Source: AC-32 sp963755635
Lineage (GTDB): Bacteria > Actinomycetota > Thermoleophilia > Gaiellales > Gaiellaceae
Direction of reading: 5' to 3'
DNA length: 64,000 nucleotides
Assembly (NCBI GenBank): GCA_963755635.1
Contig: CAVWKS010000036.1
Coordinates: 558,001 to 622,000 of the forward strand
In this document: positions 1 through 9,180 of the stretch, piece after piece
Layout of the letters: every line of letters starts with the position of its first letter
How positions within the stretch are numbered: position 1 is the stretch's first letter
The notes under the pieces: generated by a model
Databases searched by the model: none
What the model was told of the DNA's origin: nothing
Seen by the model: the letters and a program-made list of their open reading frames with translations, nothing else
Made by a program: the position numbers and the translations under genes

Positions 1-402
1 GGGCGGCGGCAACCGCTCGGCGATCGCGGTCGCGGACGCGCAGACGAGCCCTCCCGCGGCGAGCACCTCGAGCGCGCGAGCCCGCTCGCCCACGAGGTGA
101 GGCGGTGGCTCGAGGCCGGAACCGAACCGAACGCCGCGGCTCGGCAGCAGCGCCACCCGTTCCTCGCCGAGCAGCCAGCGCGCGGCCTCGGCGGCGTCGC
201 GGGCGTCGGCGTCCTCGGGCAGCAGCACGACAAGCGCCCGCCCGAGGTGCTCGTACAGCGCGGCCAGAACGAGCGGGAGGGCCGGCTCCGAAACGCGCGC
301 CGGCGCGGGCAGGGCCTCCGCGTAGGCCGCGAGGCGCTCGTCGGCGAGCAGCTCCTCGACGAGCGGGTGGAGCACGGGGCGTGTGGTCTCGGTCAGGTCC
401 AT
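1..402 (-). CDS. mfd: Transcription-repair coupling factor Mfd, N-terminal fragment (cut by window edge)
   Basis: Translating the minus strand from the ATG at 402 gives 134 residues that stay open to the window edge. The reading begins MDLTETTRPVLHP and contains LLPEDADARDAAEAARWLLG and VGERARALEVLAAGG, which resemble the N-terminal UvrB-like region of Mfd. Mfd is the DNA translocase that removes stalled RNA polymerase and recruits UvrA for transcription-coupled repair. The position directly downstream of pth matches the common pth-mfd gene order. The helicase and RNA-polymerase-interacting domains lie outside the window, so the call rests on the N-terminus plus synteny. No frameshift was seen in this piece. 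Confidence 0.7.
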   Translation of the reverse strand, partial: MDLTETTRPVLHPLVEELLADERLAAYAEALPAPARVSEPALPLVLAALYEHLGRALVVLLPEDADARDAAEAARWLLGEERVALLPSRGVRFGSGLEPPPHLVGERARALEVLAAGGLVCASATAIAERLPPP

Positions 403-445
403 GACGAAAGACGGAACCCGCGGTTCCGCCCCCTTATCGTAGCTC

Positions 446-1039
446 TCAGTTGAAGCGGGCCTGCGCCGCGTCGAGGCCCTCGCGGACGATGGTCTCGGCC
501 GCGTCGGCGGAGCGGGAGACCAGCGCCTCGACGTCGTCCTCCGGCTCGAAGCCCGAGAGCACCCAGTCCGAGACCGAGCGCGGGTCGCCGCGGCCGGGCC
601 GGCCCACGCCGATGCGCAGGCGCAGGAAGTCCTGCGTGCCGAGCTCTGCGCGAGCGAGCGGAGGCCGTTGTGGCCGGCGAGCCCTCCGCCTCGCCGCGCC
701 TGCAGGCGACCGGCCTCGAGGTCGACGTCGTCGTGGACGACCAGCAGCGACTCGGGCTCGACCTTGAAGAAGCGCATGGCGGCCGCCGACCGAGCGGCCG
801 GACTCGTTCATGTACGTCTCGGGCTTGAGCAGCGCGATCCGCGAGCCGTCGAGCCGCGTCTCGGCCAGCGAGCCGGAGAACTTCGAGCGCCAGGAGCCGC
901 CGTGCCTCCGCGCGAGCTCGTCGACGACGAGCCAGCCGAGGTTGTGGCGCGTGCGCTCGTACTGGCGGCCGGGGTTGCCGAGGCCGGCGACGAGCAGGTC
1001 AAGCGTCGAGGCGCGCTCGCCCCGACGAAAGAAGCGCAC
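446..1039 (-). CDS. pth: Peptidyl-tRNA hydrolase (two compensating frameshifts)
   Basis: Releases tRNA from prematurely terminated peptidyl-tRNA in the cytoplasm. The N-terminus (VAGLGNPGRQYERTRHNLGW, with the conserved Asn and the catalytic His) and the C-terminus (RLRIGVGRPG, DWVLSGF) are in one frame. The middle third is not: around 780-795 the frame changes, and the family sequence (MRFFKVEPESLLVVHDDVDL, then GGGLAGHNGLRSLA) continues in another frame until about 650. There a second indel restores the first frame. An essential single-copy gene with paired indels points to sequence error. The GTG start at 1039 lies 3 bases after the rplY stop, so the two are one operon. Confidence 0.85.
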   Translation of the reverse strand: MRFFRRGERASTLDLLVAGLGNPGRQYERTRHNLGWLVVDELARRHGGSWRSKFSGSLAETRLDGSRIALLKPETYMNESGRSVGGRHALLQGRARVAAGRPRRRRPRGRSPAGAARRRARRPQRPPLARAELGTQDFLRLRIGVGRPGRGDPRSVSDWVLSGFEPEDDVEALVSRSADAAETIVREGLDAAQARFN

Positions 1040-1042
1040 GGC

Positions 1043-1782
1043 CTAGCCTTCGGCGGTGCCGGGCTCGCCTTCGGAGCCCGCGTCGGCCTCGCCCTCGGCA
1101 GCGGCCTCGCCCTCGCGGAGCCTCCTCGCCCTCCGGCACCTCGCGCCCTCGGGCAGCTCGCCCTCTTCGAGCTCCTCGCCCTCGACCTCTTCGGGCTCGG
1201 GCTCGACGAAGCGCGTCGGCATCGTCACCGTCGCGAGCACCGTCTCGTCCGGATCGTCCAGGAACTTGACGCCCTCCTGGACCGGCAGCTCGGCGAGCCG
1301 GACCGTGTCGCCGATCGCCATCCCGCTGACGTCGAGGTCGAGGTGCTCGGGAACCTCGAGCGGCAGCGCCTCGACGGTCACCTCGCGGTCGACCTGCGAG
1401 AGCACGCCGCCCTCGGTGACGCCGACCGGCTCGCCGACCAGCTCCACGACGACGCGCGCCTGGATCGGCTGGTCGAGCCGGACCTCCTGCAGGTCGATGT
1501 GCGTCAGCGTCCCGCGGACGGGATCCTGCTGGTACGACTTGAGGATCGACGGGGCGCCGTGCGTCTGCCGCCGTCGACGACCACGTCGAGGATCGCGTGC
1601 AGCCCGGCGCCGCCGGTGAGCACGCGCCGCAGCTCGCGCTCGGCGACGCAGAACGCCTGCGGCTCCTGGCCGCGCCCGTAGAGGACGCCCGGAATCAGCC
1701 CCTGCTTGCGCAGGCGGCGCGACTCCGCGGAGCCGCGGCTCTCGCGGTCCTGCACCGTCAGCTTGATTCGCTCGCCGGCCAC
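1043..1782 (-). CDS. rplY: 50S ribosomal protein bL25, general-stress (Ctc) long form, frameshifted
   Basis: Binds 5S rRNA in the large subunit. The N-terminal beta-barrel starts at GTG 1782 (ERIKLTVQDRESRGSAESRR, then GLIPGVLYGRGQEP). After about 1560 one base is in excess; the continuation GAPSILKSYQQDPVRGTLTH and the C-terminal TL5/Ctc domain (EHLDLDVSGMAIGDTVRL) are in the next frame. The tail is an acidic Glu/Gly/Ala-rich extension ending at 1043 and may contain another indel near 1130. The length fits the two-domain Ctc form. It is transcribed with pth from a leaderless-type promoter at 1791-1796. Confidence 0.85.
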
Positions 1783-1790
1783 GGCGGCGG

Positions 1791-1796
1791 ATTGTA
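1791..1796 (-). promoter_or_regulatory. -10 element of rplY-pth-mfd (leaderless type)
   Basis: Minus-strand TACAAT lies 8 bases before the GTG of rplY. No Shine-Dalgarno sequence fits between, so transcription would begin at or next to the start codon. Confidence 0.45.
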
Positions 1797-1817
1797 GCTA
1801 AGCGTCTTTGTACGGCC

Positions 1818-1823
1818 TATCCT
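1818..1823 (+). promoter_or_regulatory. -10 element of the cyclase gene (leaderless type)
   Basis: TATCCT, then 6 bases, then GTG at 1830. It is divergent from the rplY promoter 22 bases away, so the two genes share one short control region. Confidence 0.4.
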
Positions 1824-1829
1824 CGCCAC

Positions 1830-4800
1830 GTGAGGACGTGTCCTTCCTGTCGCCGGGAGAACGCGGAAGCGCCCGGTTCTGCGTCTCCTGCGGCGCGGCG
1901 CTCGTGTCTGCCTGCAGCGAGTGCGGCGAGGAGATCCCGCCGGGAGCGGCTTCTGTCCGGCCTGCGGGCGCCGGTCGCGGCGCGGCAGACACCCGCAGGC
2001 GAAGAGCGGAAGGTCGTCACCGTCCTGTTCGTCGACCTCGTCGACTCGACCGCCCAGGCCGAGCGGCTCGACCCCGAGGACATGCGCGGGCTGCTCTCGC
2101 CTATTCGCGCGCGTGCGCGAGGAGCTCGAGCGCTACGGCGGGGCGGTGGAGAAGTTCATCGGCGATGCGGTGATGGCCGCTTTCGGCGCCCCGACCGCGC
2201 ACGAGGACGACCCTGAGCGCGCCGTCCGTGCCGCGCTCGAAATTCGCGAGTGGGCGAGCGCCCAGGACGAGCTCCAGGTGCGGATGGCCGTCAACACCGG
2301 CGAGGCGCTCGTCGCGCTCGGCGCCGACGCGGGCGCGGCGAAGGCATGGTCTCCGGCGACGTCGTCAACACCGCCTCGCGCCTGAGACCGCCGCGCCGGT
2401 CGGCGGCATCCTCGTCGGTGAGACGACCTACCGAGCCACCGCGGGCGCGTTCGAGTACCGCGAGCATCGCCCCGGTCGAGGCAAGGGAAGCGCGAGCCGG
2501 TGCCGCCTGGGAGGTCGTCGGCCTAAGCGAGCAGGCAGGTCGAGCCGCGACGCCGCTCGTGGGCCGGGGGCCGGAGCTGATCCAGCTGCTGGACGCCCTC
2601 GCGCGCGTGCGCGAGGAGCGGGGGCCGCAGCTCGTCTCCTCGTCGGCGTGCCCGGGATCGGCAAGACGCGGCTCGCGCGCGAGCTCGTGCTCGCGATCCA
2701 GGCCGACCCCGGAACGGCACGTGGCTGCTCGGGCGCTGCCTTCCCTACGGCGACGGCGTCTCGTTCATCGCGCTGGCGGAGATGGCGCGCTCGGCCGCGG
2801 GATCCTGACGAGCGACTCGCACGACGAGGCCGGCGCGAAGCTCGCGCGGGCGGTCGAAGCGCTCCCCGGCGACCTCGACACCCGCTGGCTCGAGGCCCAC
2901 CTGCGTCCGCTGGTCGGGCTCGAGGCGAGACCGCCGGAGGACGGAGAGGACTCGTTCGGGGCCTGGCGGCGCTTCTTCGAGGCGCTCGCGGAGCGCGCGT
3001 CCGCTCGTGCTCGTGTTCGGACATGCACTGGGCGGATCCGGGCGTGCTCGACTTCGTCGACCACCTCGTCGACTGGGCCAGCGGCGTGCCGCTGCTCGTT
3101 GCTCTGCACCGCTGGGCCGGAGCTGCTCGAGCGCCGGCCGGGATGGGCCGGCGGCAAACGCAACGCGATCACGATCACGCTCTCGCCGCTCTCGAACGAG
3201 GAGACCGAGAGAAGCGTGGCAGCGCTGCTCGGCAACGGAGCTGCCGGACGGAGTGAGCGGAGCGTCTCCTCGCCCGCGCGGGCGGCAACCCGCTCTACGC
3301 CGAGGAGTACGCGCGGATGCTGGTCGACCGCGGCTTCCTCGTCCGCGAGAACGGCTCGTGGCGGCTGGCGCAGCCCGAGCTGCCCCTGCCCGAGTCGGTC
3401 CAGGGGACGATCGCCGCCCGAGTCGACGCGCTGCCGGCCGACGAGAAAGCGGTGCTCCAGCACGCCGCCGTCGTCGGGAAGGTCTTCTGGCTCGGCGCGG
3501 TCACGACGCTCGGCGGCGCCGAGCGTGACTCCGCGGAGCGCCGTTACACGCGCTCGAGCGCAAGGAGTTCGTCCGCCGCGAGCGCGCGCTCGTCAGTCGC
3601 CGACGACGCAGTACGCCTTCCGCCACGTGCTCGTCCGCGACGTCGCCTACGGGCAGCTTCCGCGCGCACGCAGGGCCGAGTCGCACCTCCGCACGGCGGC
3701 CTGGCTCGAGTCGGTATCGGGCGCCGAGGAGCTCGCGGAGCAGCTCGCCCATCACTACACGTGCGTCGTCGAGCTGCGGCGCGTTCTCGGCGAGGACACG
3801 ACCGACATCGCGCCGCAGGCGGTCGAGGCTTTCCACCAGGCGGCGGAGCGCGCGCTCGGCGCGAACGCCTTCGAGGCGGCGCGTCGCTTCTTCACCGCCG
3901 AGCTCGAGCTTCGACGCGAATGACCCAACGCCCCCAAGCGCTGCTCGGCCTCGGCCGGGCCCGCTCCCACGCGGAAGGAGGCGGGATCGACGAGCGAGCC
4001 GGCGTATCAGGCGTTCGAGGCCGCCGGAGACCACGAGACTGCGGCCGAGGTCGCATCCGAGCTCGGCCTGTCCTCTGGTCCGCGTGGCGACACCGAGCCG
4101 GCGAACCGCTGGCTGAACCGCGCCGCGGAGCTGGTCTCGGACCTCCTCCGTCCTGACGAAGGCCAAGGTGCTCAGCCGCTTCGCCAGCCTGCGCAGCGTC
4201 CAGGACCAGGCCGAGGAGGCGATCGGGCTCGCCACGGAGCGCTCGAGCTCGCCGAGCAGGTCGGCTCCGACGACGTGCGCGCCCGCGCGCTCGGAGCGCT
4301 CGCGAACGCGCGTACCCAGACCGGCGACTGGTCCGGGTTCGACGACTACGAAGCTGAGCATCGAGATCGCGACGAAGCTCAAGTCGCCGAACGCGATCCT
4401 CAACCTGATCAACTACGCCGGCTCGCTGATCGCCTTCGGCGACCTCCAAAGGCGCCTTCGAGCGCCAGGCCCGCGGTCGCGAGCTGGCGCGGGAGCTGGG
4501 CGAGGGGGCGCTATACCGCCTGGCTCCACGCCAAGCAGGTGACGGAGAACTACTGGCGGGGCCACTGGGACGAGGCACTCCGGCTCGCGGGTGAGATCGT
4601 CGGCGCAGCGGCCGGCGGCGCGGCAGCCTACATGGCGATCCCGTCCCGCCTTTACGCGCGCCAGGATCACGTTCGACCGCGGGTGACGAGAACTCTGCGC
4701 TGGACGACGTCGAGCACGCGCTCGCGCAGGCGCTCGAGATCGACGAGGTGCAGGTCGTCGTACCGGCGCTCGCGCTCCGGGCGCGACTGCGGCGCGGGAT

Positions 4801-5188
4801 CCCCCGAAGCCGAGGCAGACGTCTCGGACGCGCTCGCTCGGATCCGCGGCAACGAGGTCCGGGCGAGCTCCGCCTGGGCGGACCTTGGCGTCGTGGCTCG
4901 CCGAGCTCGACCTTCCATTCCCGCAGTTCGAGCGGTCGAGCGCCTGGATCGAGGCGGCCTCGCTCGCGTTCGCGGCGAGTGAGCCCGTGGCCGCCGCGGG
5001 GCTCTACACGCAGATCGGTTCGCGGCCCGACGCGGCCTACGCGCACCTCCGCGCGGCGCGGCTCCTTCTCGCCGAGGACGAGGCGGACGCGGCGGAAGCG
5101 CAGGTCGCAGCGGCGCGCAACTTCTACGGCAGCGTCGACGCGACCGCCCGCCTCGGCGGCGCTCGAGGAGCTCTTCAGCTCAGCTTGA
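1830..5188 (+). CDS. Zinc-ribbon / class III nucleotide cyclase / AAA ATPase / TPR regulator, heavily frameshifted
   Basis: Pieces in all three frames line up into one protein of about 1,100 residues. In order they are: a double zinc ribbon (RTCPSCRREN, RFCVSCGAAL, CSECGEE, GFCPACGRR); a class III cyclase catalytic domain (KVVTVLFVDLVDSTAQAERL, then GGAVEKFIGDAVMAAFGAP with the second metal Asp, then SGDVVNTASRL); and an AAA/STAND ATPase with Walker A GVPGIGKTRL and a downstream DMHWADP Walker B-like segment. Helical TPR-like repeats run to about 5,150, with LEELFSSA at the stop. This is a common actinobacterial architecture for signal-responsive adenylate/guanylate cyclases. More than fifteen frame changes are needed, far more than anywhere else in the window. 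It is either low-quality sequence or a decaying pseudogene. The zinc ribbon, start and stop are clear; exact internal boundaries are not. Confidence 0.75.
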
Positions 5189-5428
5189 CTGGACCGCGCT
5201 TCGCGGCTCGCGCGCGCAGCCAGAGGACGTTCACGGTGGCGCCACGCCCGTGCTCGACCGAGGCGACGTTCTGAAAGGGCTCCCGATCGCTGGGAAGCGG
5301 TCGTGGCCGACGAGCTTGAGACCGTGCCGCGGCGTCGGCTTCTTACCGTCGAACGTCACGCGGATAGCTGGGCTCTCGAGCGAGAGCGCCATCGCGTCCG
5401 TCCCCTGAGGCGGGGTGACCGTCTTCAC
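5175..5428 (-). CDS. Small unknown protein, probably frameshifted
   Basis: The minus strand from GTG 5428 reads a plausible globular sequence (ALSLESPAIRVTFDG, RHGLKLVGHDRFPAIG). With one indel near 5285 it continues EPFQNVASVEHGRGATVNVL to a stop at 5175, giving about 85 residues. The end would overlap the cyclase gene convergently by 14 bases, a style common in this window. I do not recognise the family. Reading further upstream hits a TAG at about 5490 unless another error is assumed, so the true start may lie beyond 5428; nothing else is visible between 5429 and 5548. Confidence 0.35.
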
Positions 5429-5548
5429 GTCGGTCGGCCCGGTCGAGGTCGCGGACGTCTGCCCGATCGGGTACTACGAGATTCCTCCAACGATGTGCAT
5501 GGCTGAAGGTCTGTGGACTTCCGCAGCCCGGAAGCGCGGCGCGCGTCG

Positions 5549-5975
5549 CTAGGCCAGGTGGCCTATTGTCACGGCGAGCACCGTGATGCCGCCGAGCACG
5601 ACCAGGAGACCGGCCGCGGCGAACCCGAACGCGAAGAGCTTCAGCCGCCAGGGGACGAGCGTCCAGGCGAAGACGAGCACCGCCTGCTTGGCGAGTCGCG
5701 CGGGCCGCAACCAGCGCGCGGGAATGCCGAGAGCCGTGATCAGCCTTCCGAAGGGAGTCGCCTCGAACCGGGCCAGCTCGGCGGCTCTGACCCGCTCCTC
5801 CCAGCGGGTCGCCATCTCTCGCGCCCTCGCGCCGGGCCGCGCGCCGGTAGACCGGCAGCGCCTTGCCGCGGCCGCGCCAGGACTCGAGGGACCTGCGCGC
5901 GTCGTCGATCGGCGGGGGCGCCAGCATGCTCTCGATCAGGAGGAGATCTTGATCATGGTCGCTTCGCATGCTCAC
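5549..5975 (-). CDS. Small membrane protein of unknown function (one frameshift)
   Basis: From GTG 5975 the minus strand reads a soluble, charged N-terminus (LLLIESMLAPPPIDDARRSL). A one-base indel near 5825 then leads to MATRWEERVRAAELARFEAT, followed by two hydrophobic segments (AVLVFAWTLVPWRLKLFAF and AGLLVVLGGITVLAVTIGHL) ending at 5549. Without the indel only the 88-residue C-terminal part from ATG 5815 would be made. About 140 residues are expected when joined. The role is unknown. The layout, a short amphipathic N-terminus plus a C-terminal membrane hairpin, suggests an inner-membrane anchor. Confidence 0.6.
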
Positions 5976-5981
5976 GGAGCA

Positions 5982-5987
5982 ATCTTA
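5982..5987 (-). promoter_or_regulatory. -10 element of the 5549-5975 gene (leaderless type)
   Basis: Minus-strand TAAGAT is followed by 6 bases and the GTG at 5975, with no ribosome-binding site. This supports GTG 5975 as the real start. Confidence 0.4.
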
Positions 5988-6456
5988 GCCGGGGAACCGC
6001 GTCAAAGGCCGAGCGCCGATTTCACAAACCAACTGGGTGGTTTCGGCGTAGTAGATAGGTGAGCGGCCTGTCCGACCTTGCGCATATTCCCCTCCCCTAG
6101 AGGAAGCCGGGGTCCTGGACGGGTCGCTCGCACGACTAGCCGGCCCGACTCGCGTCCGAAGAGCTCGTTCGTCGACTACCGATCCGTGGTGGCGGATTCG
6201 GCCTCGCTCCATGCTGCGAGTTCCCTCAGTCGCCCGAGGTTGGCTCAGATCGGTAGACGAACCGATAGAAGGTGCGCCGAGCAAGCGGCGCTCGAGCGCC
6301 TCGGCTTCGTCACGGAAGACGGCGCCTGCGAGCTTGAGGTAACGCTTCGTCCATGCCGCTTCCTGAAGGAAGAACCCGCCCCGGGGACTAGCAACAACGG
6401 GCGCGAGGTGTCAGGATCGATTCTGGCTCTTTAGGTGTTTGCGAGAAGGGCGTTGA
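5988..6456 (+). other. Gap with no supportable gene
   Basis: About 470 bases, less G+C-rich than the flanks. Open frames exist on both strands (plus 6078-6434 from TTG, minus 5985-6284), but neither shows a recognisable motif, a ribosome-binding site or a -10 signature. It may be degraded coding sequence between the small-membrane-protein genes. Confidence 0.4.
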
Positions 6457-6744
6457 ATGTCCGAGGGCTGGAAGGCATTTTGGTGGGTCGTCGCAATAGT
6501 TATCGGGGCGGTCTTCGTCGTCCAGATCTTCCGCGGCTCTTCCTCGTCAGACACTCAGAAGTACTGTGGCGAGAGCGGCCGCGAGATTGGGACCTGGATA
6601 GGCCATGCTTCCAACGGAGAGATTGGCCGCATTGAGACGATCTTGGCAGCTGGCGCCAGTGCCGAATGCATCGCAGCCTGGAACAACCATCTTGGACAGC
6701 TCGGTAAGCCGTTGATCCCGCAATCGGGCGCGGGGAATCCATAA
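6457..6744 (+). CDS. Small single-pass membrane protein, unknown
   Basis: Encodes 95 residues. One transmembrane helix near the N-terminus (WWVVAIVIGAVFVVQIF, residues 9-25) is followed by a short polar region with two Cys and alternating small and charged residues (GREIGTWIGHASNGEIGRIE). The ATG at 6457 has GAAGGG about 7 bases upstream. An N-in/C-out topology with an extracytoplasmic domain of about 65 residues is likely. The family is not recognised. It lies in the accessory insert between rplY and prs, near another small membrane protein and a K+ channel. Confidence 0.5.
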   Translation: MSEGWKAFWWVVAIVIGAVFVVQIFRGSSSSDTQKYCGESGREIGTWIGHASNGEIGRIETILAAGASAECIAAWNNHLGQLGKPLIPQSGAGNP

Positions 6745-6808
6745 AGGCTCGTAGAACCTCGAGCAGACCAGGGATCTTGGTCGGAACTGGCGGTTGAAAA
6801 CAGGCCGC

Positions 6809-7141
6809 TTAGCCGCCCACGGCCTCCTTGATCCCGGGATCGTTCTTGTCGGTGGCACTTAACACCTTGTTCAGCTTGTCCTGTGTCGCTTCTGCGTTGC
6901 TTTGCGCGTCCCGTCTCGAGTCGGTTGCGCTCTTGATCCCAAAGAAAGAACCCACGACGGTGCCAATCACTCCCAGCGCGGTCGTCGCGATCGCGAGTTT
7001 CGCATCGTCCTTGTTCACAGCGCTGACGAGATAGCCGGTCATGATCGAAAGCACGATCAAGGCGGTGATGACGACGATCACGCCCGAAGCGGCCGCAATT
7101 GCGGACGCCCACCAGGGCGACTCTTGGTTCCCGTTGTTCAT
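6809..7141 (-). CDS. Small two-helix membrane protein, unknown
   Basis: Encodes 110 residues from an ATG preceded by a purine-rich AGGGGGAG ribosome-binding site. Two hydrophobic helices (ASGVIVVITALIVLSIMTGY, then IATTALGVIGTVVGSFFGI) are separated by a short charged loop. A hydrophilic C-terminal tail of about 40 residues looks helical and coiled-coil prone (DAQSNAEATQDKLNKVL). The tail should be cytoplasmic. The function is unknown; membrane hairpins with helical tails often act as scaffolds. It is divergent from the K+ channel gene, 220 bases away. Confidence 0.6.
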   Translation of the reverse strand: MNNGNQESPWWASAIAAASGVIVVITALIVLSIMTGYLVSAVNKDDAKLAIATTALGVIGTVVGSFFGIKSATDSRRDAQSNAEATQDKLNKVLSATDKNDPGIKEAVGG

Positions 7142-7361
7142 GGCTCCCCCTCTTGCGTCTTCTGACCGACGACTTCGCGCAGGCCATCATCTCTCCGGTG
7201 GATGTTCGTGTCCAGCCTCGCTCTGGTCGCCGGATATGGCGATTCCGCCCTCCCCCAGAGCACAAGACGCGCCGCCCCCAGTGGCAGGTAGCTCTTCGCG
7301 AGAACTGAGCCGGGATGTGGAAGCAGCTTGAGCCGGGCGAGTCACCCATCGCTTCGAGTGG

Positions 7362-8057
7362 GTGGTACTCGTCGCGACGCTCGCCGTCATACCCGTGATG
7401 GTGGTCGAAGTTGAGGCCTCCTCGAGCGGGTCACGCAGGGTTGCCTTCGTAGCCAACTGGGTGATCTGGGCCATCTTCGTCGGGGAACTGAGCTTCATTA
7501 TTACGGTGGCGCCCAGGAAGAAAGCGGCGCTGAAGGCGCACTGGGTCGATGAGCTGATCATCGTGGTGACTGCGCCGCTCTTCGTTGGATTCCTCGCGTC
7601 CCTACGACTCGTGCGGCTTGTCCGCCTCATCCGCCTCGCACCGCTCACGGCGATCGTCTCGCGCGCAGTCCAGCGGGAGCGGCGGGTCTCGAGCGGCGCG
7701 ACCTTCCGCTTGGTCGCAGTGCTCACAGTCGCAATCGTGGTCCTTGCCGGCTCGGTCGAGGCGCTCGTCGACAGCGGCGATTTCCACTCCACCTGGGACG
7801 GCATCTGGTGGGCGATGGAGACGGTCACGACGGTCGGGTACGGCGGCCTGCACCCGGAATCGGTTCAAGGGCGGATCGTGGCCATGGTGGTGATGCTCTT
7901 CGGGATCGGCTTCCTGTCGGTGCTGACTGCAACGGTCGCCTCGTACTTCGTCAAGAGCGATCGGGGCAATGAGACTGAGGCGATTCTCGCAGCGCTGACA
8001 AGGCTAGAAGGGGAAGTGGCTGAGCTGAGGCAGCACGTATCGCGATTTCAGCATTGA
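7362..8057 (+). CDS. Voltage-gated potassium channel (six-helix, TVGYG filter)
   Basis: A complete Kv-type subunit of 231 residues. S1 starts almost at residue 1 and S2 is VANWVIWAIFVGELSFII. S4 carries an arginine every third position (LRLVRLVRLIRLAPL, about residues 80-94). Then come S5, the pore loop with the K+ selectivity filter TVGYG, S6, and a short C-terminal coiled coil (ILAALTRLEGEVAELRQHV) that could tetramerise the channel. No RCK/TrkA domain follows. S1 beginning at the start codon suggests that the N-terminus is truncated by an indel: the preceding codons read HRFEW in frame before a stop. It sits within the accessory insert. Confidence 0.85.
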   Translation: MVLVATLAVIPVMVVEVEASSSGSRRVAFVANWVIWAIFVGELSFIITVAPRKKAALKAHWVDELIIVVTAPLFVGFLASLRLVRLVRLIRLAPLTAIVSRAVQRERRVSSGATFRLVAVLTVAIVVLAGSVEALVDSGDFHSTWDGIWWAMETVTTVGYGGLHPESVQGRIVAMVVMLFGIGFLSVLTATVASYFVKSDRGNETEAILAALTRLEGEVAELRQHVSRFQH

Positions 8058-8099
8058 TCGCTTTGAGGCGTGGGCGTAGAAAGTGGCAGTAGGAAGAAC

Positions 8100-8130
8100 G
8101 GCCCAACCGTTTGGTTGAGCCGATCTTTCT
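8100..8130. terminator. Bidirectional intrinsic terminator between the K+ channel and prs
   Basis: GGCCCAACC and GGTTGAGCC form a 9-bp stem (one mismatch) with a GTTT loop at 8100-8121. It is flanked by T-rich sequence in both directions. It lies between two convergent genes. Confidence 0.55.
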
Positions 8131-9180
8131 AGAAGAGCTGGTTCTCGCCCGCGAAGATCGCCGAGACCGAGTCGTCGGCGAAGATGTTCATGATCGTCTC
8201 CGCGAGCAGGCCGGAGACCGGCAGCACTTCCACCTTCGCAGGCCGGTTGATCGGGTCGATCGCGACGGTGTTCGTGACCGTGACGCGAGTGAGCTCGCTG
8301 TCGGCGAGCCGCTCGAAGGCGTTGCCGGAGAAGAGCCCGTGGGTCGCGCAGGCGTAGACCTCTGTCGCCCCGGCTTCGCGCAGCGCGGTCGCGCCGGCGC
8401 ACAGCGTGCCGCCGGTGAGGATCATGTCGTCGCTCAGGATCGCGACCTTGCCCTTCACGTCGCCGATCACCTCGGTCACCTCGGCCATGTCATGCTCGGG
8501 CCGAGCCTTGTTCATGATCGCCAGGTCGCCGTCGAGCATCTGCCCGAAGCGCCGCGCCAGCTTCACGCGCCCCGCGTCGGGTGAGACCGCAACGACGTTC
8601 TCGCCGTGGAAGCCCAGGTCGCGGTAGTGCTGCGCGAACAGCTGGATCGCGGTCATGTGGTCGACCGGAACGTTGAAGAAGCCCTGGATCTGGCCGGCAT
8701 GGAGGTCCATCGAGACGACTCGGTCGACGCCGGAGACCTCGAGCATGTCGGCGACGAGCTTGGCGGTGATCGGCTCGCGCGGCGCCGACTTCTTGTCCTG
8801 CCGCGTGTAGGGGAACCACGGGATCACGGCCGTGATCCGCTTCGCGGAAGCGAGCTTCGCGGCCTGGACCATGATCAGGAGCTCGACCAGGTTGTTGTTC
8901 ACCGGCGGGCTGCCGGACTGGATGATGAAGACGTCTGCACCACGGATCGACTCGCGGTAGCGGACGTAGGTCTCGTCGTTTGCGAAGGTCTTCAGCTCGA
9001 CCTCGCCGAGCACGACGCCAGGCTGTCGGCGATCTGCTCGGCCAGCTCGGGGTTCGAGCGGCCGGAGAAGAGCATCAGCCGCTTCTGCGGCCCGTGCTCG
9101 ATCCACGGCTTGCGCTCGGACTCCGGCATTGCCGCCGGCGGCTCGACGGTCTCGAGACCCGGGAGTGTCGCCTCAGCCAT
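8129..9180 (-). CDS. prs: Ribose-phosphate pyrophosphokinase (one frameshift)
   Basis: Makes PRPP from ribose-5-phosphate and ATP. The main frame carries the family hallmarks: ELKTFANDETYVRYRESIRG, VNNNLVELLIMVQA, PWFPYTRQDKK (ATP loop), VDRVVSMDLHAGQIQGFF and the PRPP-binding VAILSDDMILTGGTL. The true N-terminus (MAEATLPGLETVEPP, then RLMLFSGRSNPELAEQIAD) is in another frame; one missing G near 9020 restores the joint. The ATG at 9180 overlaps the end of glmU by 8 bases, so translation is coupled. Confidence 0.93.

Noticed and set aside
5343..5975. 210-codon minus-strand frame as a single gene
   Set aside because: Only the first 50 codons look genuine; the rest is out-of-frame reading of the small membrane protein, which resumes in another frame after about 5825.
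6078..6434. 118-codon plus-strand frame starting at TTG
   Set aside because: No ribosome-binding site, no leaderless -10, no recognisable fold, and composition unlike neighbouring proteins.
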